64,000 nt of DNA from Bosea sp. AS-1 (GCF_002220095.1 NZ_CP022372.1:4126501-4190500), one strand, 5' to 3'. Counted from the stretch's first letter, positions 29,386 to 39,573 are shown. Made by a program: numbers and translations. The notes: generated from the sequence alone by a model not told the origin.

Positions 29386-29714
29386 AGTTATGTCGCTCCT
29401 TATCGTTCTTGCTGTGCTTTCGCCGGCCGCCCGTCTATGAGCACCCGACCCCTCTGGCCAACCTTGTCAATAGTGGCAACCACCATCGACATCAGAATCA
29501 TCGACCCGTTCTATCGCGTTCAGCCTGTAATGGATACTGCTTAGTCATGCAAGTGAACAATTCGATCGAACAAGAATATTCCGCAGCAATATTCAACATC
29601 AAACATGACTGCGAATTCCAAGGCGCGCCAAGGTAAATCCGCAGGCAACCGGCGCGTCTTGTCAGGGTAGCGGCAGCCCTCTACCTCTCGGACATCCGCC
29701 ACGGAGTACTCCTT
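29386..29714. promoter_or_regulatory. AT-rich intergenic region with palindrome, 329 bases
   Basis: The gap between leftward mucR and rightward oligopeptidase B is clearly AT-richer than its surroundings. It contains GAATATT-CCGCAGC-AATATTC, a perfect 7+7+7 inverted repeat at 29574-29594, and a GAATC site near 29493. MucR proteins favour AT-rich DNA with TA steps, so this may be where MucR controls itself and the peptidase gene. The short open frames here do not look coding. Confidence 0.45.
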
Positions 29715-31892
29715 ATGCGCCCTGCCCCCGGCCGTCGCGATCAGAGCGGCACATCGCGTCGATCCAGCCGCCTGCCGGCACCGCCCCGGGCGGCCGTCCG
29801 GACGAAGGAGAGCGTCGTCCATGGCGTTATCCTGCGTGACGACTATGACTGGCTGCGCGCCCCGAACTGGAAGGAAGTTCTGCGCGAGCCGGATGCGCTG
29901 CCCACCGACATCCGGGCCTATCTGGACGCGGAGAATGCCTACTGCAAGGCGCTGATGGCCTCGACCCGCGGCCTCCAGCGCGATCTCGTCAAGGAGATGC
30001 GTGGACGAATCAAGGAAGACGATTCCAGCGTCCCGCAGCCGGATGGCGCCTGGCTTTATTATTCGCGTTACCGCAAGGGCGCCGAGCATCCGCTGATCTG
30101 CCGTCGTCCTCGCGACGGGCAGGACAGCGGCAAGGGAAAAGGCCGCGAGCGGATCATGCTCGACGCCGACGCCCTGGCCGAGGGGAAGGATTTCTTCGAC
30201 CTCGGCGACACCGCCCACAGTCCCAATCACCGTCTTCTCGCCTGGAGCGCGGACGAGGCTGGATCGGAGCTGCACAAGATCCGCGTCCGCGATCTCGAAA
30301 CCGGTGAAGATCTCGCCGACGAGGTTAACGACACGACCGGCGAGATCGTCTGGGCGAGCGATTCCCGCTCCTTCTTCTATGTCGCGCTCGATGCCGATCA
30401 CCGGCCGTCACGCGTGCTGCGCCACCGCCTCGGCACCACGACCGAGACGGACGAGCTGCTGCATGACGAAGCCGATGCCGGGATGTTCGTCGATATCGAC
30501 AAGACCCAGTCCGGCCGCTTCCTGCTGATCTCGATCAGCGACCACGAGACCTCCGAGATCCGGCTGCTCGACCTCAATGCCGCAGGGGCCACGCTTCAGC
30601 TCCTGGCCGCACGCCAGCCCGGGCGCCAATACAGCGTCGAGCATCATGCCGGCGACTTCCTGATCCTGACCAATGCCGAAGGGGCGGAAGACTTCAAGAT
30701 CGTGACGGCTCCGCTCGACGATCCGGCTCCGGAGCGATGGCGCGACCTCGTTCCCCACAAGCAGGGCCGGCTGATCCTCGACCATGTCTGCCTCAAGGGC
30801 CGGCTGATCCGACTGGAGCGCGAAGAAGGCCTGCCACGCATTGTGATCCGTGATCTCGCGAGCGGCACGGAAAGCAGTATCGCCTTCGACGAGGAGGCCT
30901 ATGGGCTCGGCATGGATGCCGGCTACGAGTTCGACACGAACACGCTGCGTTTCCTCTACGCCTCGATGGCGCGTCCGACCGAAACCTATGATTACGACCT
31001 CGCGACCGGCGCGCGCACCTTGTTGAAGCGGCAGGAGGTGCCGTCCGGCCATGACCCCGCCGCCTACAAGGTCCGGCGCATCTTCGCCACCGCGAAGGAC
31101 GGCGAGCGCGTGCCGATCTCGATCCTGCATCGGGCCGATCTGAAACTCGACGGCAGCGCGCCCTGCCTGCTCTACGGCTACGGCTCGTATGGCTCCGCGA
31201 TGTCGGCCGCTTTTCGGACACGGCCGCTCAGCCTGGTCGACCGCGGCTTCGTCTATGCCATCGCCCATATTCGCGGCGGCACCGACAAGGGCTGGCGCTG
31301 GTATCTCGACGGCAAGCGTGAAAAGAAGCGCAACAGCTTCACCGACTTCATCGCTGCCGCGGAAGCACTTGCCGATGCGGGCTTCACCAGCCGTGGACGG
31401 ATCGTCGCGGAGGGCGGCAGCGCGGGCGGCATGCTGATGGGCGCGGTCGCCAACATGGCGCCGGAACTGTTCGCCGGCATCGTCGCCGAGGTGCCCTTCG
31501 TCGACGTGCTCAACACCATCCTCGACGACACCTTGCCGCTGACGCCGCCGGAATGGCCCGAATGGGGCGACCCGATCCGCGACGTCAAAGCCTTCGAGAC
31601 GATCCGCAGCTACTCGCCTTACGACAACGTCACGGCGCAGGACTATCCGCCGATCCTGGCGATGGGCGGCCTGACCGATCCGCGCGTGACCTATTGGGAG
31701 CCGGCGAAGTGGGTGGCGCGGCTGCGCGCGACCATGACCGGCGGCGGGCCGATCCTGCTCCATACCAATATGGAAGCGGGCCACGGCGGCGCGGCCGGAC
31801 GCTTCGATTCCCTGAAGGAGACGGCGCTGGCCTACGCCTTTGCGGTCAAGGCCGTGAGCGAAGGCTGGCCGGCGGCAAAGACAGGTATATAA
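29715..31892 (+). CDS. ptrB: Oligopeptidase B (S9A serine peptidase)
   Basis: Cleaves short peptides after Lys/Arg. The 725-residue protein has the N-terminal extension and seven-bladed propeller (about 80-430) and a C-terminal alpha/beta hydrolase domain with PCLLYGYGSYGSAM, FVYAIAHIRGGTDKGWRWYLDGK, the nucleophile motif EGGSAGGMLMG, the Asp region MGGLTDPRVTYWEPAKW and the His region NMEAGHGGAAGRF. Length and motifs match oligopeptidase B rather than prolyl oligopeptidase. No signal peptide is seen, so it is probably cytoplasmic. Confidence 0.92.
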   Translation: MRPAPGRRDQSGTSRRSSRLPAPPRAAVRTKESVVHGVILRDDYDWLRAPNWKEVLREPDALPTDIRAYLDAENAYCKALMASTRGLQRDLVKEMRGRIKEDDSSVPQPDGAWLYYSRYRKGAEHPLICRRPRDGQDSGKGKGRERIMLDADALAEGKDFFDLGDTAHSPNHRLLAWSADEAGSELHKIRVRDLETGEDLADEVNDTTGEIVWASDSRSFFYVALDADHRPSRVLRHRLGTTTETDELLHDEADAGMFVDIDKTQSGRFLLISISDHETSEIRLLDLNAAGATLQLLAARQPGRQYSVEHHAGDFLILTNAEGAEDFKIVTAPLDDPAPERWRDLVPHKQGRLILDHVCLKGRLIRLEREEGLPRIVIRDLASGTESSIAFDEEAYGLGMDAGYEFDTNTLRFLYASMARPTETYDYDLATGARTLLKRQEVPSGHDPAAYKVRRIFATAKDGERVPISILHRADLKLDGSAPCLLYGYGSYGSAMSAAFRTRPLSLVDRGFVYAIAHIRGGTDKGWRWYLDGKREKKRNSFTDFIAAAEALADAGFTSRGRIVAEGGSAGGMLMGAVANMAPELFAGIVAEVPFVDVLNTILDDTLPLTPPEWPEWGDPIRDVKAFETIRSYSPYDNVTAQDYPPILAMGGLTDPRVTYWEPAKWVARLRATMTGGGPILLHTNMEAGHGGAAGRFDSLKETALAYAFAVKAVSEGWPAAKTGI

Positions 31893-31907
31893 GCTTGAGA
31901 CTCGGCG

Positions 31908-33293
31908 TCAGGCGCCGAGCCGGCTCTTCTCGCTGGCGAGATAGACCTTAAGCTCGTCCATCGAAGCGAAGCTGTACTCGCCGTCAGGCGTGCGGGCGCG
32001 GATCGAACCATCGGCATAGATGGTGAAATGGGTCTCGCCCACCTGATAGGCGCCGACGATGCCCTCCTCCGAGGCTGCCGGCTCCTGCGCTGCGGGCTGG
32101 GGTGCGGCGGGAGCAGCCGCCTCTGTCAGCTCGTCATCCTGCGCCTCTTCCGGCTCGTCCCGTTCGGCCTCGCCTACGGGCGCGGCCTCGTCTGCAGCAT
32201 CATTGAGGCTTTCCTCGTGAGCTGCCCCTTCATGCAAGGGCTCCGGCTCCTCCGGCTCGGCAGCAGCAATGTCCTGCGGTCCCGTGCGCGGCGGCCAGAC
32301 CGGCACCGGCGGCTCCTTCGCAGCTTCGAAGGCAGCGGGCGGCGCGTCGAATGACGGCTCCCGGCGCTCGTTCGAGGGCACAATCCAGGCCTCCGCCTCG
32401 GCGAAGGGATCCTCCTCGGATGCCAGCGAAGGCTCGATGCGGCCCGCGGGGCGATGCAACCCGCCCAGCTGGTTGGTCAGGCTCTCGCGCAGCGCCGCAA
32501 ACTCGTCTCGCTCGGCGCTCCCCTTGGCAGAGGGCTGTTCTTCCGTGTCTATCGCATCGTGTTCGAAGTGGACTTCGTCGGAATCGACATCCGGCGCGGC
32601 CGGCTCCGCCTCTTCGTCGCGGTGGACGGGAGCTTCGTGCTGATCCGCCGCGTGCGTCCTGGCAGCGACGATCTCGGCCGGATCATGGCTTTCCTCGTCG
32701 CCTGCAACCGTATGGTCGGGTGCCTCCGCAACCGTCTCGACCATCTCCGTGTCGAACATGTCCGCCACGGCCTCGTCGCGTGCGGGCTCGAGCGGCTCGT
32801 CCCGATGCTCCTTGTCCTCCTCGGGCGGGACAAGTTGGTCGGCGACGAGAGCTCCAAAGAGATCCCGCCCGAGCGTGTCGGAATCCGCATGGGCGGGCTC
32901 GGATTTCTCCGCAGCCGTCACCGCTATCGCAGCAGCGCCAATGCCGATGGCGCCGGCGCCGACAGCCGCAGCTCCAACCGGCCAGGACGCGGGTGCCTCG
33001 CCCACCGATCCCGTCTCACGCGGCACGGCAGACACGGCTGGGGTAACCACCTCGATCGGAGCCGGGTTGGACGCGCGCGCCTCGGCGGCCTCCGCCAACT
33101 CTGTCCTGAGCGTCTTGATCTGCTTCAGGACCCAGGCGAGCGACAGCATGATGAGACCGCCCGTCGCGGCGATCGAGCCGATGATGACCTCGGTGAAGCC
33201 ACGCTCCAGCACCAGGTAGGGCCAGCCATCATAGATGGCATAGAGACCACCACCGAAAAGCACGAGGCCGAGAAGAGAGAAAATCGCGATCAA
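31908..33293 (-). CDS. Large acidic, mostly disordered membrane-anchored protein
   Basis: A 461-residue protein of unknown function. Two N-terminal hydrophobic segments (about 3-22 and 36-57) and a short coiled coil (KQIKTLRTELAEAAEAR) are followed by an Ala/Gly hydrophobic patch (about 103-125) and a very long Glu/Asp/Ala/Pro-rich stretch (about 130-405). The last about 50 residues are ordered and look conserved: GAYQVGETHFTIYADGSIRARTPDGEYSFASMDELKVYLASEK. That compact beta-type end is the only likely functional module. It is convergent with oligopeptidase B, 15 bases apart. Confidence 0.75.
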   Translation of the reverse strand: MIAIFSLLGLVLFGGGLYAIYDGWPYLVLERGFTEVIIGSIAATGGLIMLSLAWVLKQIKTLRTELAEAAEARASNPAPIEVVTPAVSAVPRETGSVGEAPASWPVGAAAVGAGAIGIGAAAIAVTAAEKSEPAHADSDTLGRDLFGALVADQLVPPEEDKEHRDEPLEPARDEAVADMFDTEMVETVAEAPDHTVAGDEESHDPAEIVAARTHAADQHEAPVHRDEEAEPAAPDVDSDEVHFEHDAIDTEEQPSAKGSAERDEFAALRESLTNQLGGLHRPAGRIEPSLASEEDPFAEAEAWIVPSNERREPSFDAPPAAFEAAKEPPVPVWPPRTGPQDIAAAEPEEPEPLHEGAAHEESLNDAADEAAPVGEAERDEPEEAQDDELTEAAAPAAPQPAAQEPAASEEGIVGAYQVGETHFTIYADGSIRARTPDGEYSFASMDELKVYLASEKSRLGA

Positions 33294-33530
33294 TGCGGCA
33301 TCCTTGATGCAGGCCTGCGTCGCCCCGCAAGCGGGCGTGTGCGTGCCAATATCTAACGTATTGAATAAGAGAGAGTTTCCAATGACCCCAGGCTTAAGGA
33401 GAGGAATCTGGCCCGATTATGGCCGCCTGTCGAGGAGACATGGGCTTTTCGCAGTCTTGGCGGTTGTCGAGGCGCGCGCGGACGCTTAACTATCCAGGCG
33501 GAGCGGCCGGGTTGTCATGGCCCCGCCTCC

Positions 33531-33560
33531 GAATGGCAAGCCATTCTGATTCAAGCCATT
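33531..33560 (+). promoter_or_regulatory. Palindrome and 9-base direct repeat before sodB
   Basis: GAATGGC-AA-GCCATTC (33531-33546) is a perfect inverted repeat, and CAAGCCATT occurs at 33537-33545 and 33552-33560. Both are within 52 bases of the sodB start, a suitable place for a redox or iron regulator. The spacing does not fit the iron-rhodo-box (TGA-N9-TCA). Confidence 0.35.
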
Positions 33561-33582
33561 TCACAGCCCAAGGAGAGGCCTA

Positions 33583-34185
33583 ATGTCCTTTACTCTTCCT
33601 GACCTTCCCTATGCTCATGACGCGCTCCAGCCCTTCATGTCGAAAGAGACGCTGGAATACCATCACGACAAGCATCACCTTGCCTATGTCAACAACCTGA
33701 ACAATGCGATCAAGGGGACGGAATTCGAGGGCAAGCCGCTCGAGGAGATCGTCAAGGCCTCCTTCGGGAAGAACGCGGCGATCTTCAACAATGCCGGCCA
33801 GAACTACAACCACAACCATTTCTGGAAGTGGATGAAGCCGAATGGCGGCGGCAAGATCCCGGGCTCGCTCGAGAAGGCGATCGTCGACTCGTTCGGGTCG
33901 GTCGACAAGTTCAAGGAAGACTTCACCGCCGCCGGCGTCGGCCAGTTCGGCTCGGGCTGGGCCTGGCTCGAGGTCAAGGGCGGCAAGCTCGCCGTCAGCA
34001 AGACCCCGAACGGTGAGAACCCGCTGGTCCATGGCGGCACGCCGGTCCTCGGCGTCGACGTCTGGGAGCACTCCTACTACATCGACTATCGCAACCGCCG
34101 CCCCGACTACCTCAAGGCCTTCCTCGAGAGCCTGGTGAACTGGGAGTATGTGGCGGAGCTGTACGAGAAAGCCGCCAAGGGCTGA
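33583..34185 (+). CDS. sodB: Superoxide dismutase, Fe/Mn family (Fe-type features)
   Basis: Converts superoxide to O2 and H2O2. The 200-residue enzyme starts SFTLPDLPYAHDALQPFMS and carries the metal ligands in LEYHHDKHH, NHNHFWKWM, DVWEHSYYIDY; GSGWAWLEVKGG and the AIFNNAGQNYNHN stretch are as in iron-type enzymes. Ribosome site AAGGAGAGG. Standard length, a monocistronic unit ending in a strong terminator 20 bases after the stop. The Fe versus Mn choice is an inference from the motif set. Confidence 0.95.
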   Translation: MSFTLPDLPYAHDALQPFMSKETLEYHHDKHHLAYVNNLNNAIKGTEFEGKPLEEIVKASFGKNAAIFNNAGQNYNHNHFWKWMKPNGGGKIPGSLEKAIVDSFGSVDKFKEDFTAAGVGQFGSGWAWLEVKGGKLAVSKTPNGENPLVHGGTPVLGVDVWEHSYYIDYRNRRPDYLKAFLESLVNWEYVAELYEKAAKG

Positions 34186-34204
34186 TCTCGCCGATCGGAA
34201 TCGA

Positions 34205-34231
34205 AACGGGGCCTTACGGCCCCGTTTTTTT
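34205..34231 (+). terminator. Rho-independent terminator after sodB
   Basis: AACGGGGCC-TTAC-GGCCCCGTT with a run of seven T residues. It also lies 20 bases past the leftward chemoreceptor stop and may serve both genes. Confidence 0.92.
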
Positions 34232-34250
34232 GTGCGGAGTCGCCATCGCT

Positions 34251-35936
34251 TCAGACGGCGACGCTGCGCAGGAACTGATCCACCGTCGAATCGAGGCGCT
34301 GCGCCTGGGCCGCCACTTCGCCGGCCGCGCTGCGAACCTGCTCCGCCGAGCGGCCGGTCTCCTCGACGCTGTCGGCGAGCACGCTAAGGTCGCTCGACAC
34401 GGACAAGGCCGACGAGCTCGCCATGGCGACACCGCTGGCGATCTCGCCGGTTGCAAGCGCTTGCTGCTCGATCGAGACGGCGACCGAATTGGCGAAGGTC
34501 TCGATCGCGTTCATCCGCACCGCGATGTTCTGGATCGCGCCGACGACCTGCCCCGTCGCCCCCTGAATGGCAGCAACCTGCGAGACGATACGGTCCGTCG
34601 CGTCGGCCGTCTGCGCGGCAAGCGACTTGACCTCGGAGGCGACGACCGCGAAGCCGCGCCCGGCCTCGCCGGCCCGTGCGGCCTCGATGGTGGCATTGAG
34701 CGCCAGAAGGTTGGTCTGCGCCGCGATGTCGCGAATGAGGTTCACCACCTCACCAATGGCTCGCGCCGTCTCGTCCAGCTCCTGGACCGAGCCGGCGGTA
34801 TCGCGCGAGGCTGAAGCTGCCTCGACGATCTCGGTCCGGACGCGCCGGACCTGGAACTCGACCTCGCGGATCGCCGCCCCCATCTCCTCGGCCGCCTGAG
34901 CTGCACTCTCGACATTGCCGGAGGCGTCATGCGCGTTGTCGGCGGCGCGAGCGGCACGCTCGGAGGATTCCGCGGCGACGCGCGCCAGCCCGCCGGAGGC
35001 CTCCTGCATCTGGTCGGCATTGCTCTTGAAGGCTTCGAGCGCCATGCCGACCTCGTTGCGGAACATCGCGATGGCGCCGTCGACATTCTGCTGCCGGACC
35101 CGGCGTTCGGATTCGGACAGGTTCTGCTTCTCCTCCAGCGCGGCCCGTTCGGCCAGCCTGATCTTGAGCACGCCGAGCGCACGGGCGATGGCGCCGATCT
35201 CGTCGCGACGCTCCAGGGCATCGATCGGCGTGTCGAGATTGCCGTCGGAGATGCTGACGATGGCATTGGTCATGCCCCGCAGCGGCCGCATCGTACGCGA
35301 CAGCGAGACCCAGAGCAGCGGCCCCAGCACGACGAGGACCGCCAGCCCGAGGCCGATGATGACGAACTGCTCCCAGGCGGCCCTCGCAACGAGCCGGGTC
35401 TTGTCGAAACGGGCGGCGACATAGCCGATCTGCTTGCCGGAAATGCGCACCGGCTGGATCTTGGTGATGCTGGCTCCGTCCTCGATTTCGATGGGACCGC
35501 CATCCAGAAGCTTCTTCCAGGGCTCCTGACCGATCGCCTGGGTCAGCACGCGCGGCGTGAGAGAGAGCCGGGCTTCCTCGCTGCGCCCGGCCGAGGCCAG
35601 CGAGACCAGATCATCGGCCACGATGGCCGCGTCGAAATCGGGATCGCGCCGCAGCGATTCCAGGATATTGGCCAGGATCAGATTGTCGCGCGACAGGATC
35701 GGCGAGGGCGCGGCGTTCGCGACCATCAGGGTGAGCGCGGTCGCCTTCTGGTCGAGATCGGCACGCGTGCGGCTGTCATTATAGCGCGCCACGGCCATCA
35801 CGACGAAGATGATGGCGGCAGCGACGATGATCACGGCTGCCAGCGCGATCTGCCGGCTCAGGGAGCTCGGACCCTTCATCCGGGCTTCCGCCCGCTTGTC
35901 GCCAGCCGCCCCGGCCGCCCGCATCAACCATGCCAT
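34251..35936 (-). CDS. Methyl-accepting chemotaxis protein
   Basis: A 561-residue chemoreceptor. Membrane segment 1 (about 28-50), a periplasmic sensor of about 140 residues, membrane segment 2 (about 193-215), a HAMP domain starting [12 protein letters not shown], and a cytoplasmic signalling domain with the hairpin tip [21 protein letters not shown]. It ends [10 protein letters not shown] with no CheR pentapeptide. ATG at 35936 is the best start: GAAGGGCAG lies upstream and it gives a short cytoplasmic N terminus. The same frame stays open far upstream over the antisense of hpnK-like and GT2 genes, which is a shadow. Ligand unknown. Confidence 0.9.
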   Translation of the reverse strand: MAWLMRAAGAAGDKRAEARMKGPSSLSRQIALAAVIIVAAAIIFVVMAVARYNDSRTRADLDQKATALTLMVANAAPSPILSRDNLILANILESLRRDPDFDAAIVADDLVSLASAGRSEEARLSLTPRVLTQAIGQEPWKKLLDGGPIEIEDGASITKIQPVRISGKQIGYVAARFDKTRLVARAAWEQFVIIGLGLAVLVVLGPLLWVSLSRTMRPLRGMTNAIVSISDGNLDTPIDALERRDEIGAIARALGVLKIRLAERAALEEKQNLSESERRVRQQNVDGAIAMFRNEVGMALEAFKSNADQMQEASGGLARVAAESSERAARAADNAHDASGNVESAAQAAEEMGAAIREVEFQVRRVRTEIVEAASASRDTAGSVQELDETARAIGEVVNLIRDIAAQTNLLALNATIEAARAGEAGRGFAVVASEVKSLAAQTADATDRIVSQVAAIQGATGQVVGAIQNIAVRMNAIETFANSVAVSIEQQALATGEIASGVAMASSSALSVSSDLSVLADSVEETGRSAEQVRSAAGEVAAQAQRLDSTVDQFLRSVAV

Positions 35937-36052
35937 CGAGCGACTGCCCTTCGAACTCGGCGCGATCCCTCGACGAACGGCGCCCCACCACCCCCGCAAG
36001 AATGCGCGCGGCGGGTAAATAAATCGCTTGCAGCCGCGCGCGGCGGCCGCTC

Positions 36053-36886
36053 CTAGGCGGCAAGCTGCAGAAATCTCCGCAGCGGCAGGTCGCGCGGCGG
36101 CACAAAAGCGGCGATTGCCGCATGTTCGACGGGCCGGGTGGCGACGACCGGGTCGAGGCGGATCAGCTCGTCGTCGACAAATCCCGGATGGCACATCACC
36201 AGATGCGCCGGTCCGGGCGAAAGCAGGAAGCGGTCGAGATCGGCCCCGAAATCGCGCGCCGGATCGAAGGGAGCCACTCCGGAGAAGCCGCGATTGACTC
36301 GCAACTGCCGGCGCAGCGCGGCCGAGCGGAAGCCGCTCGCGAGCCCGGCGATGACCAACGCCTTGCCAACGGCGACGCCACGCCGACGGATCGCGGAAAC
36401 CCTGTCGGCCGGATCGCGCACATAGACCGATCCCGCCGGATAGCGCCGTGCCAGCATCTCGAGCACCGCACGCCGCACGCCCGGCAGCACGTGGACATGC
36501 TGATGTCCGTCGACGAAATCCGGCGGCCGCCCCATCGCGTCCTCGAAGGCGTCCAGCTGGCGGCCGAACTCTCCGGCGATCTCGCGCCGAACGGTCGCGG
36601 ACGCCGCCGCGGCCCGGGCCACCACTCCCAAGGCGGGGAATTCGCCACCAGGCGCAAGTCGCGGCAACGCGCCGAGCGGCGCAGCGCAGGTCAGGTTGAA
36701 ATGCAGGCCGAGATCGGCGTGCTCCGCAAAAACGCCGAGTTCCGGTGCCAGTCTGGGCCAATGCGGCCGATTGGTCATCGCACCCGTGGCGGAGAGCTTG
36801 CCGCGCCCGAGAAGCTCCAGGATCGAGCGGCTGACACCTTCCGTCATGGCGAAATCGTCGGCGCAGAGGACGAAGCCGTTCGCCAT
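36053..36886 (-). CDS. ChbG/HpnK (YdjC) family carbohydrate deacetylase
   Basis: A 277-residue deacetylase. Metal and catalytic motifs of the YdjC fold are visible: [17 protein letters not shown] (Asp pair), [11 protein letters not shown] (HxN), [16 protein letters not shown] (HxxxH) and [14 protein letters not shown]. HpnK works on acetylated hopanoid lipids, ChbG on chitooligosaccharides. It is divergent from a polyprenyl-type GT2 gene, which favours a lipid-linked or cell-envelope sugar as substrate. Confidence 0.88.
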   Translation of the reverse strand: MANGFVLCADDFAMTEGVSRSILELLGRGKLSATGAMTNRPHWPRLAPELGVFAEHADLGLHFNLTCAAPLGALPRLAPGGEFPALGVVARAAAASATVRREIAGEFGRQLDAFEDAMGRPPDFVDGHQHVHVLPGVRRAVLEMLARRYPAGSVYVRDPADRVSAIRRRGVAVGKALVIAGLASGFRSAALRRQLRVNRGFSGVAPFDPARDFGADLDRFLLSPGPAHLVMCHPGFVDDELIRLDPVVATRPVEHAAIAAFVPPRDLPLRRFLQLAA

Positions 36887-37008
36887 GATGTTCGGTGTCC
36901 CTCTTCAGCCGCAGAAAGTCGTTACGCGACGGGCTTGTCGGCCGGCAAGCTTTACGGTTCTGTGCGTCGCGCGTCACCCTGTCGGCGGCGCCTTTCGAAA
37001 GGTCCTTC

Positions 37009-38040
37009 GTGTCGGACATCGCGTCCCAACCGGCCCAGCGTACGCCCCGGGCCTCCCGCTGGCCGGAGCTTTCCGTCGTCGTGCCCGTGCATAACGAGGC
37101 GGACAATCTGCGCCCGCTGGTCGAGCGGCTGCGGAACGTCCTGGCCAGCGAGGTCGCCTCGTGGGAAATCGTCTTCGTCGACGACGGCAGCCGCGACGAC
37201 ACGCTCAAGACCATCCGGGACCTCAACGCCGCCGATCCGCGGATCAGCGCCGTCTCCTTCAGCCGCAATTTCGGCAAGGAGATCGCGATCGCGGCCGGGC
37301 TCGACCATGCCTATGGCGATGCGGTCGTCATCATGGACGCCGATCTGCAGCATCCGCCGGAGGTCATCCCGGCCTTTCTGACGAAATGGCGCGAAGGCTA
37401 TCTCAACGTCTACGGCCAGCGGACCGACCGCTCGGGCGAGAGTCCACTGAAGCGCAATTTCGCCAAGGCTTTCTACCGCATCTTCTCGCAATTCGGCGAA
37501 ACCGACCTCCCGGAAGGAGCCGGCGATTTCCGCCTGCTCGACCGCAAGGCCGTCGATGCGCTGCGCGCCCTGCCGGAGCGGGCCCGCTTCTCGAAAGGGC
37601 TCTATGCCTGGGTCGGTTTCCGCTCCATCGGCGTGCCGTTCGAGGTCGCCGAGCGCGAACACGGCCAGTCGAAATTCCGCTATCGCAAGCTGTTTTCCTT
37701 CGCCTTCGACGGGCTTTCCTCCTTCTCGACCGTGCCGCTGAAGATCGCGACCTGGTCCGGCGCGATCATCGCCTGCATCGCGACATTGTCGGCGTTCTAC
37801 TTCCTGCTCCGCACGCTGTTCTACGGCACGGACCTGCCCGGCTTCCCCTCGCTGATCGTCTCGATCATGTTCTTCTCCGGCATCCAGCTCGTCTCGCTGG
37901 GCATGATCGGCGAATATGTCGGGCGAATCTTCGCCGAGGTGAAGCGCCGGCCGCTCTACCTCATCGGCGAGCGCGTCGGCTTCGAGGCGCGCACCGTCGA
38001 CCACCCACGCGGCGACGCCCTGCCGCCGCTGATCCGCTAG
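37009..38040 (+). CDS. GT2 glycosyltransferase, polyprenyl-phosphate type
   Basis: A 343-residue transferase. The catalytic domain (about 20-230) shows [72 protein letters not shown] and [13 protein letters not shown]. Two membrane segments follow (about 247-270 and 280-305). This is the ArnC/GtrB/DPM1 layout, which attaches a sugar to undecaprenyl phosphate at the inner face of the membrane. GTG at 37009 is chosen because AAAGG precedes it and the upstream open frame is not conserved. Seven bases separate it from murJ. Confidence 0.85.
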   Translation: MSDIASQPAQRTPRASRWPELSVVVPVHNEADNLRPLVERLRNVLASEVASWEIVFVDDGSRDDTLKTIRDLNAADPRISAVSFSRNFGKEIAIAAGLDHAYGDAVVIMDADLQHPPEVIPAFLTKWREGYLNVYGQRTDRSGESPLKRNFAKAFYRIFSQFGETDLPEGAGDFRLLDRKAVDALRALPERARFSKGLYAWVGFRSIGVPFEVAEREHGQSKFRYRKLFSFAFDGLSSFSTVPLKIATWSGAIIACIATLSAFYFLLRTLFYGTDLPGFPSLIVSIMFFSGIQLVSLGMIGEYVGRIFAEVKRRPLYLIGERVGFEARTVDHPRGDALPPLIR

Positions 38041-38046
38041 GCTTTC

Positions 38047-39573
38047 ATGCTCAGAAACATCCTGTCGGTCGGCGGCTATACGCTGATCTCGCGCCTCACC
38101 GGCTTCGCGCGCGATATCATGCTCGCCGCCGTGCTCGGCGCCGGCGCGACGATGGACGCCTTCTCGGTGGCGTTGCGCCTGCCGAATCATTTCCGCGCCA
38201 TCTTCGGCGAAGGCGCCTTCAACCAAGCCTATGTGCCGGCCTACGCCCATGTCGCCGAAAAGCAGGGGCAGGAGGTCGCGAATCTCTTCGCCGACCGGCT
38301 CTTCACCGTGCTGTTCCTGATCCAGGTCGTGCTGCTTGCCCTGGCGCTGCCGCTGATGCCCCAGTTGGTGACGCTGCTCGCGCCCGGCTTCAAGGAGGAT
38401 CCGGCAGTCTTCGCGCTGGCGGTTTCGCTGACGCGCATCACCTTCCCCTACCTCCTCTTCGTCACGATGGTGACCTTCCTCGGCGCGACGCTGAATGCGG
38501 TCGACCGCTTCGCCGCCTTCGCTGCGGCGCCGATCCTGCTGAATGTCGGGATGATGGCGGCGCTGTCCGTCTCCTTCCTCTTCCCGAGCGCGGCCTATGC
38601 CGCTGCCTGGGGCGTCTCGATCTCGGGACTGGCGCAATGGCTCCTGCTCTATGTCGCCGCGCGGCGCGCCCGCGTCTCGAGCAAGCTGGTGCGGCCGCAT
38701 ATGGACGCTGGCGTCCGCCGCTTCCTCAAGGCCTTCGGGCCGGCGGTGATCGGCTCGGCTGGCGTCCAGATCGCGATCTTCGCCGACACGATCATCGCCT
38801 CCCTGCTGCCGCGCGGCGCTTATTCGGCGCTTTACTACGCGGAGCGCCTCTACCAGCTTCCGATCGGCCTGATCGGCATCGCCGTCGGCACGGTCGCGCT
38901 CTCGGCAATGAGCCGGTCGATCGCGCGCGGCGATGAGGCTGCCGCCAACCGGGCGCAGAACCGTGCGCTTGCCATCGCCTTCGTCGCCAGCGCGCCCTTC
39001 GTCGCCGCCTTCATCGCGGTACCCGAGCTGATCGTCGCGGGGCTGTTCCAACGCGGCGCCTTCGATGCCCAGGCCAGCCTGGCCTCCGGCACCGTGCTCT
39101 TCGCCTATGCGCTAGGCCTCCCGGCGATCGTGATGATGCGCTCGCAAATCTCTGCCTTCCAGGCGCGCGGGGACACCACCACGCCCATGCTGGTCGCGCT
39201 TGGCGCCATCGCCTGCAACCTGGCGCTCAAGCTCCTGCTCTGGCGGGACTGGGGCGCGCCGGGCCTGGCGCTGGCGACCGCGGCGGGCGCCTGGATCAAC
39301 CTGCTGACGCTGTTCGTCCTCGGCCTGAAGCGCGGCTGGACCACGCCCGACCCGCGCCTGCCCGGCTTCTTCGCCATCGTCGGCTTCGCGGCGGCTGTAG
39401 CGGGGCTGTCCGCATGGTGGTTCGCACCGCTCGCCTTGCGCCTGACGTCCGCCCTGCCCTTCCAGCCGCTGCTCCTGGGCGTACTGACGCTGTCGATGGC
39501 GGCGGGAGTGCTCTATGCGGGCATCGCCGGCATCGGCCTGAAGGCGACCGGGCTGTTCAGGCTGGTGCGCTGA
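38047..39573 (+). CDS. murJ: Lipid II flippase MurJ
   Basis: Flips undecaprenyl-linked peptidoglycan precursor to the outer face of the inner membrane. The 508-residue protein starts LRNILSVGGYTLISRLTGFARDIMLAAVLGAGATMDAF and contains FRAIFGEGAFNQAYVPAYA, PYLLFVTMVTFLGATLNA and SALYYAERLYQLPIGLIGIAVGTVALSAMS. It has 13-14 hydrophobic segments, as in the MOP flippase family. It follows the GT2 gene by 6 bases and is probably cotranscribed with it. Confidence 0.95.
   Translation: MLRNILSVGGYTLISRLTGFARDIMLAAVLGAGATMDAFSVALRLPNHFRAIFGEGAFNQAYVPAYAHVAEKQGQEVANLFADRLFTVLFLIQVVLLALALPLMPQLVTLLAPGFKEDPAVFALAVSLTRITFPYLLFVTMVTFLGATLNAVDRFAAFAAAPILLNVGMMAALSVSFLFPSAAYAAAWGVSISGLAQWLLLYVAARRARVSSKLVRPHMDAGVRRFLKAFGPAVIGSAGVQIAIFADTIIASLLPRGAYSALYYAERLYQLPIGLIGIAVGTVALSAMSRSIARGDEAAANRAQNRALAIAFVASAPFVAAFIAVPELIVAGLFQRGAFDAQASLASGTVLFAYALGLPAIVMMRSQISAFQARGDTTTPMLVALGAIACNLALKLLLWRDWGAPGLALATAAGAWINLLTLFVLGLKRGWTTPDPRLPGFFAIVGFAAAVAGLSAWWFAPLALRLTSALPFQPLLLGVLTLSMAAGVLYAGIAGIGLKATGLFRLVR

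Noticed and set aside
29409..29636. 75-residue open frame in the mucR upstream region
   Set aside because: No ribosome site, no conserved features, and it lies in AT-rich regulatory DNA.
33304..33489. 61-residue open frame before sodB
   Set aside because: Composition and lack of a ribosome site suggest non-coding leader DNA.
35937..37277. A 1008-residue open frame joining the chemoreceptor to upstream sequence
   Set aside because: The extension is antisense to the deacetylase and GT2 genes, is Arg-rich and has no chemoreceptor features; the gene starts at 35936.
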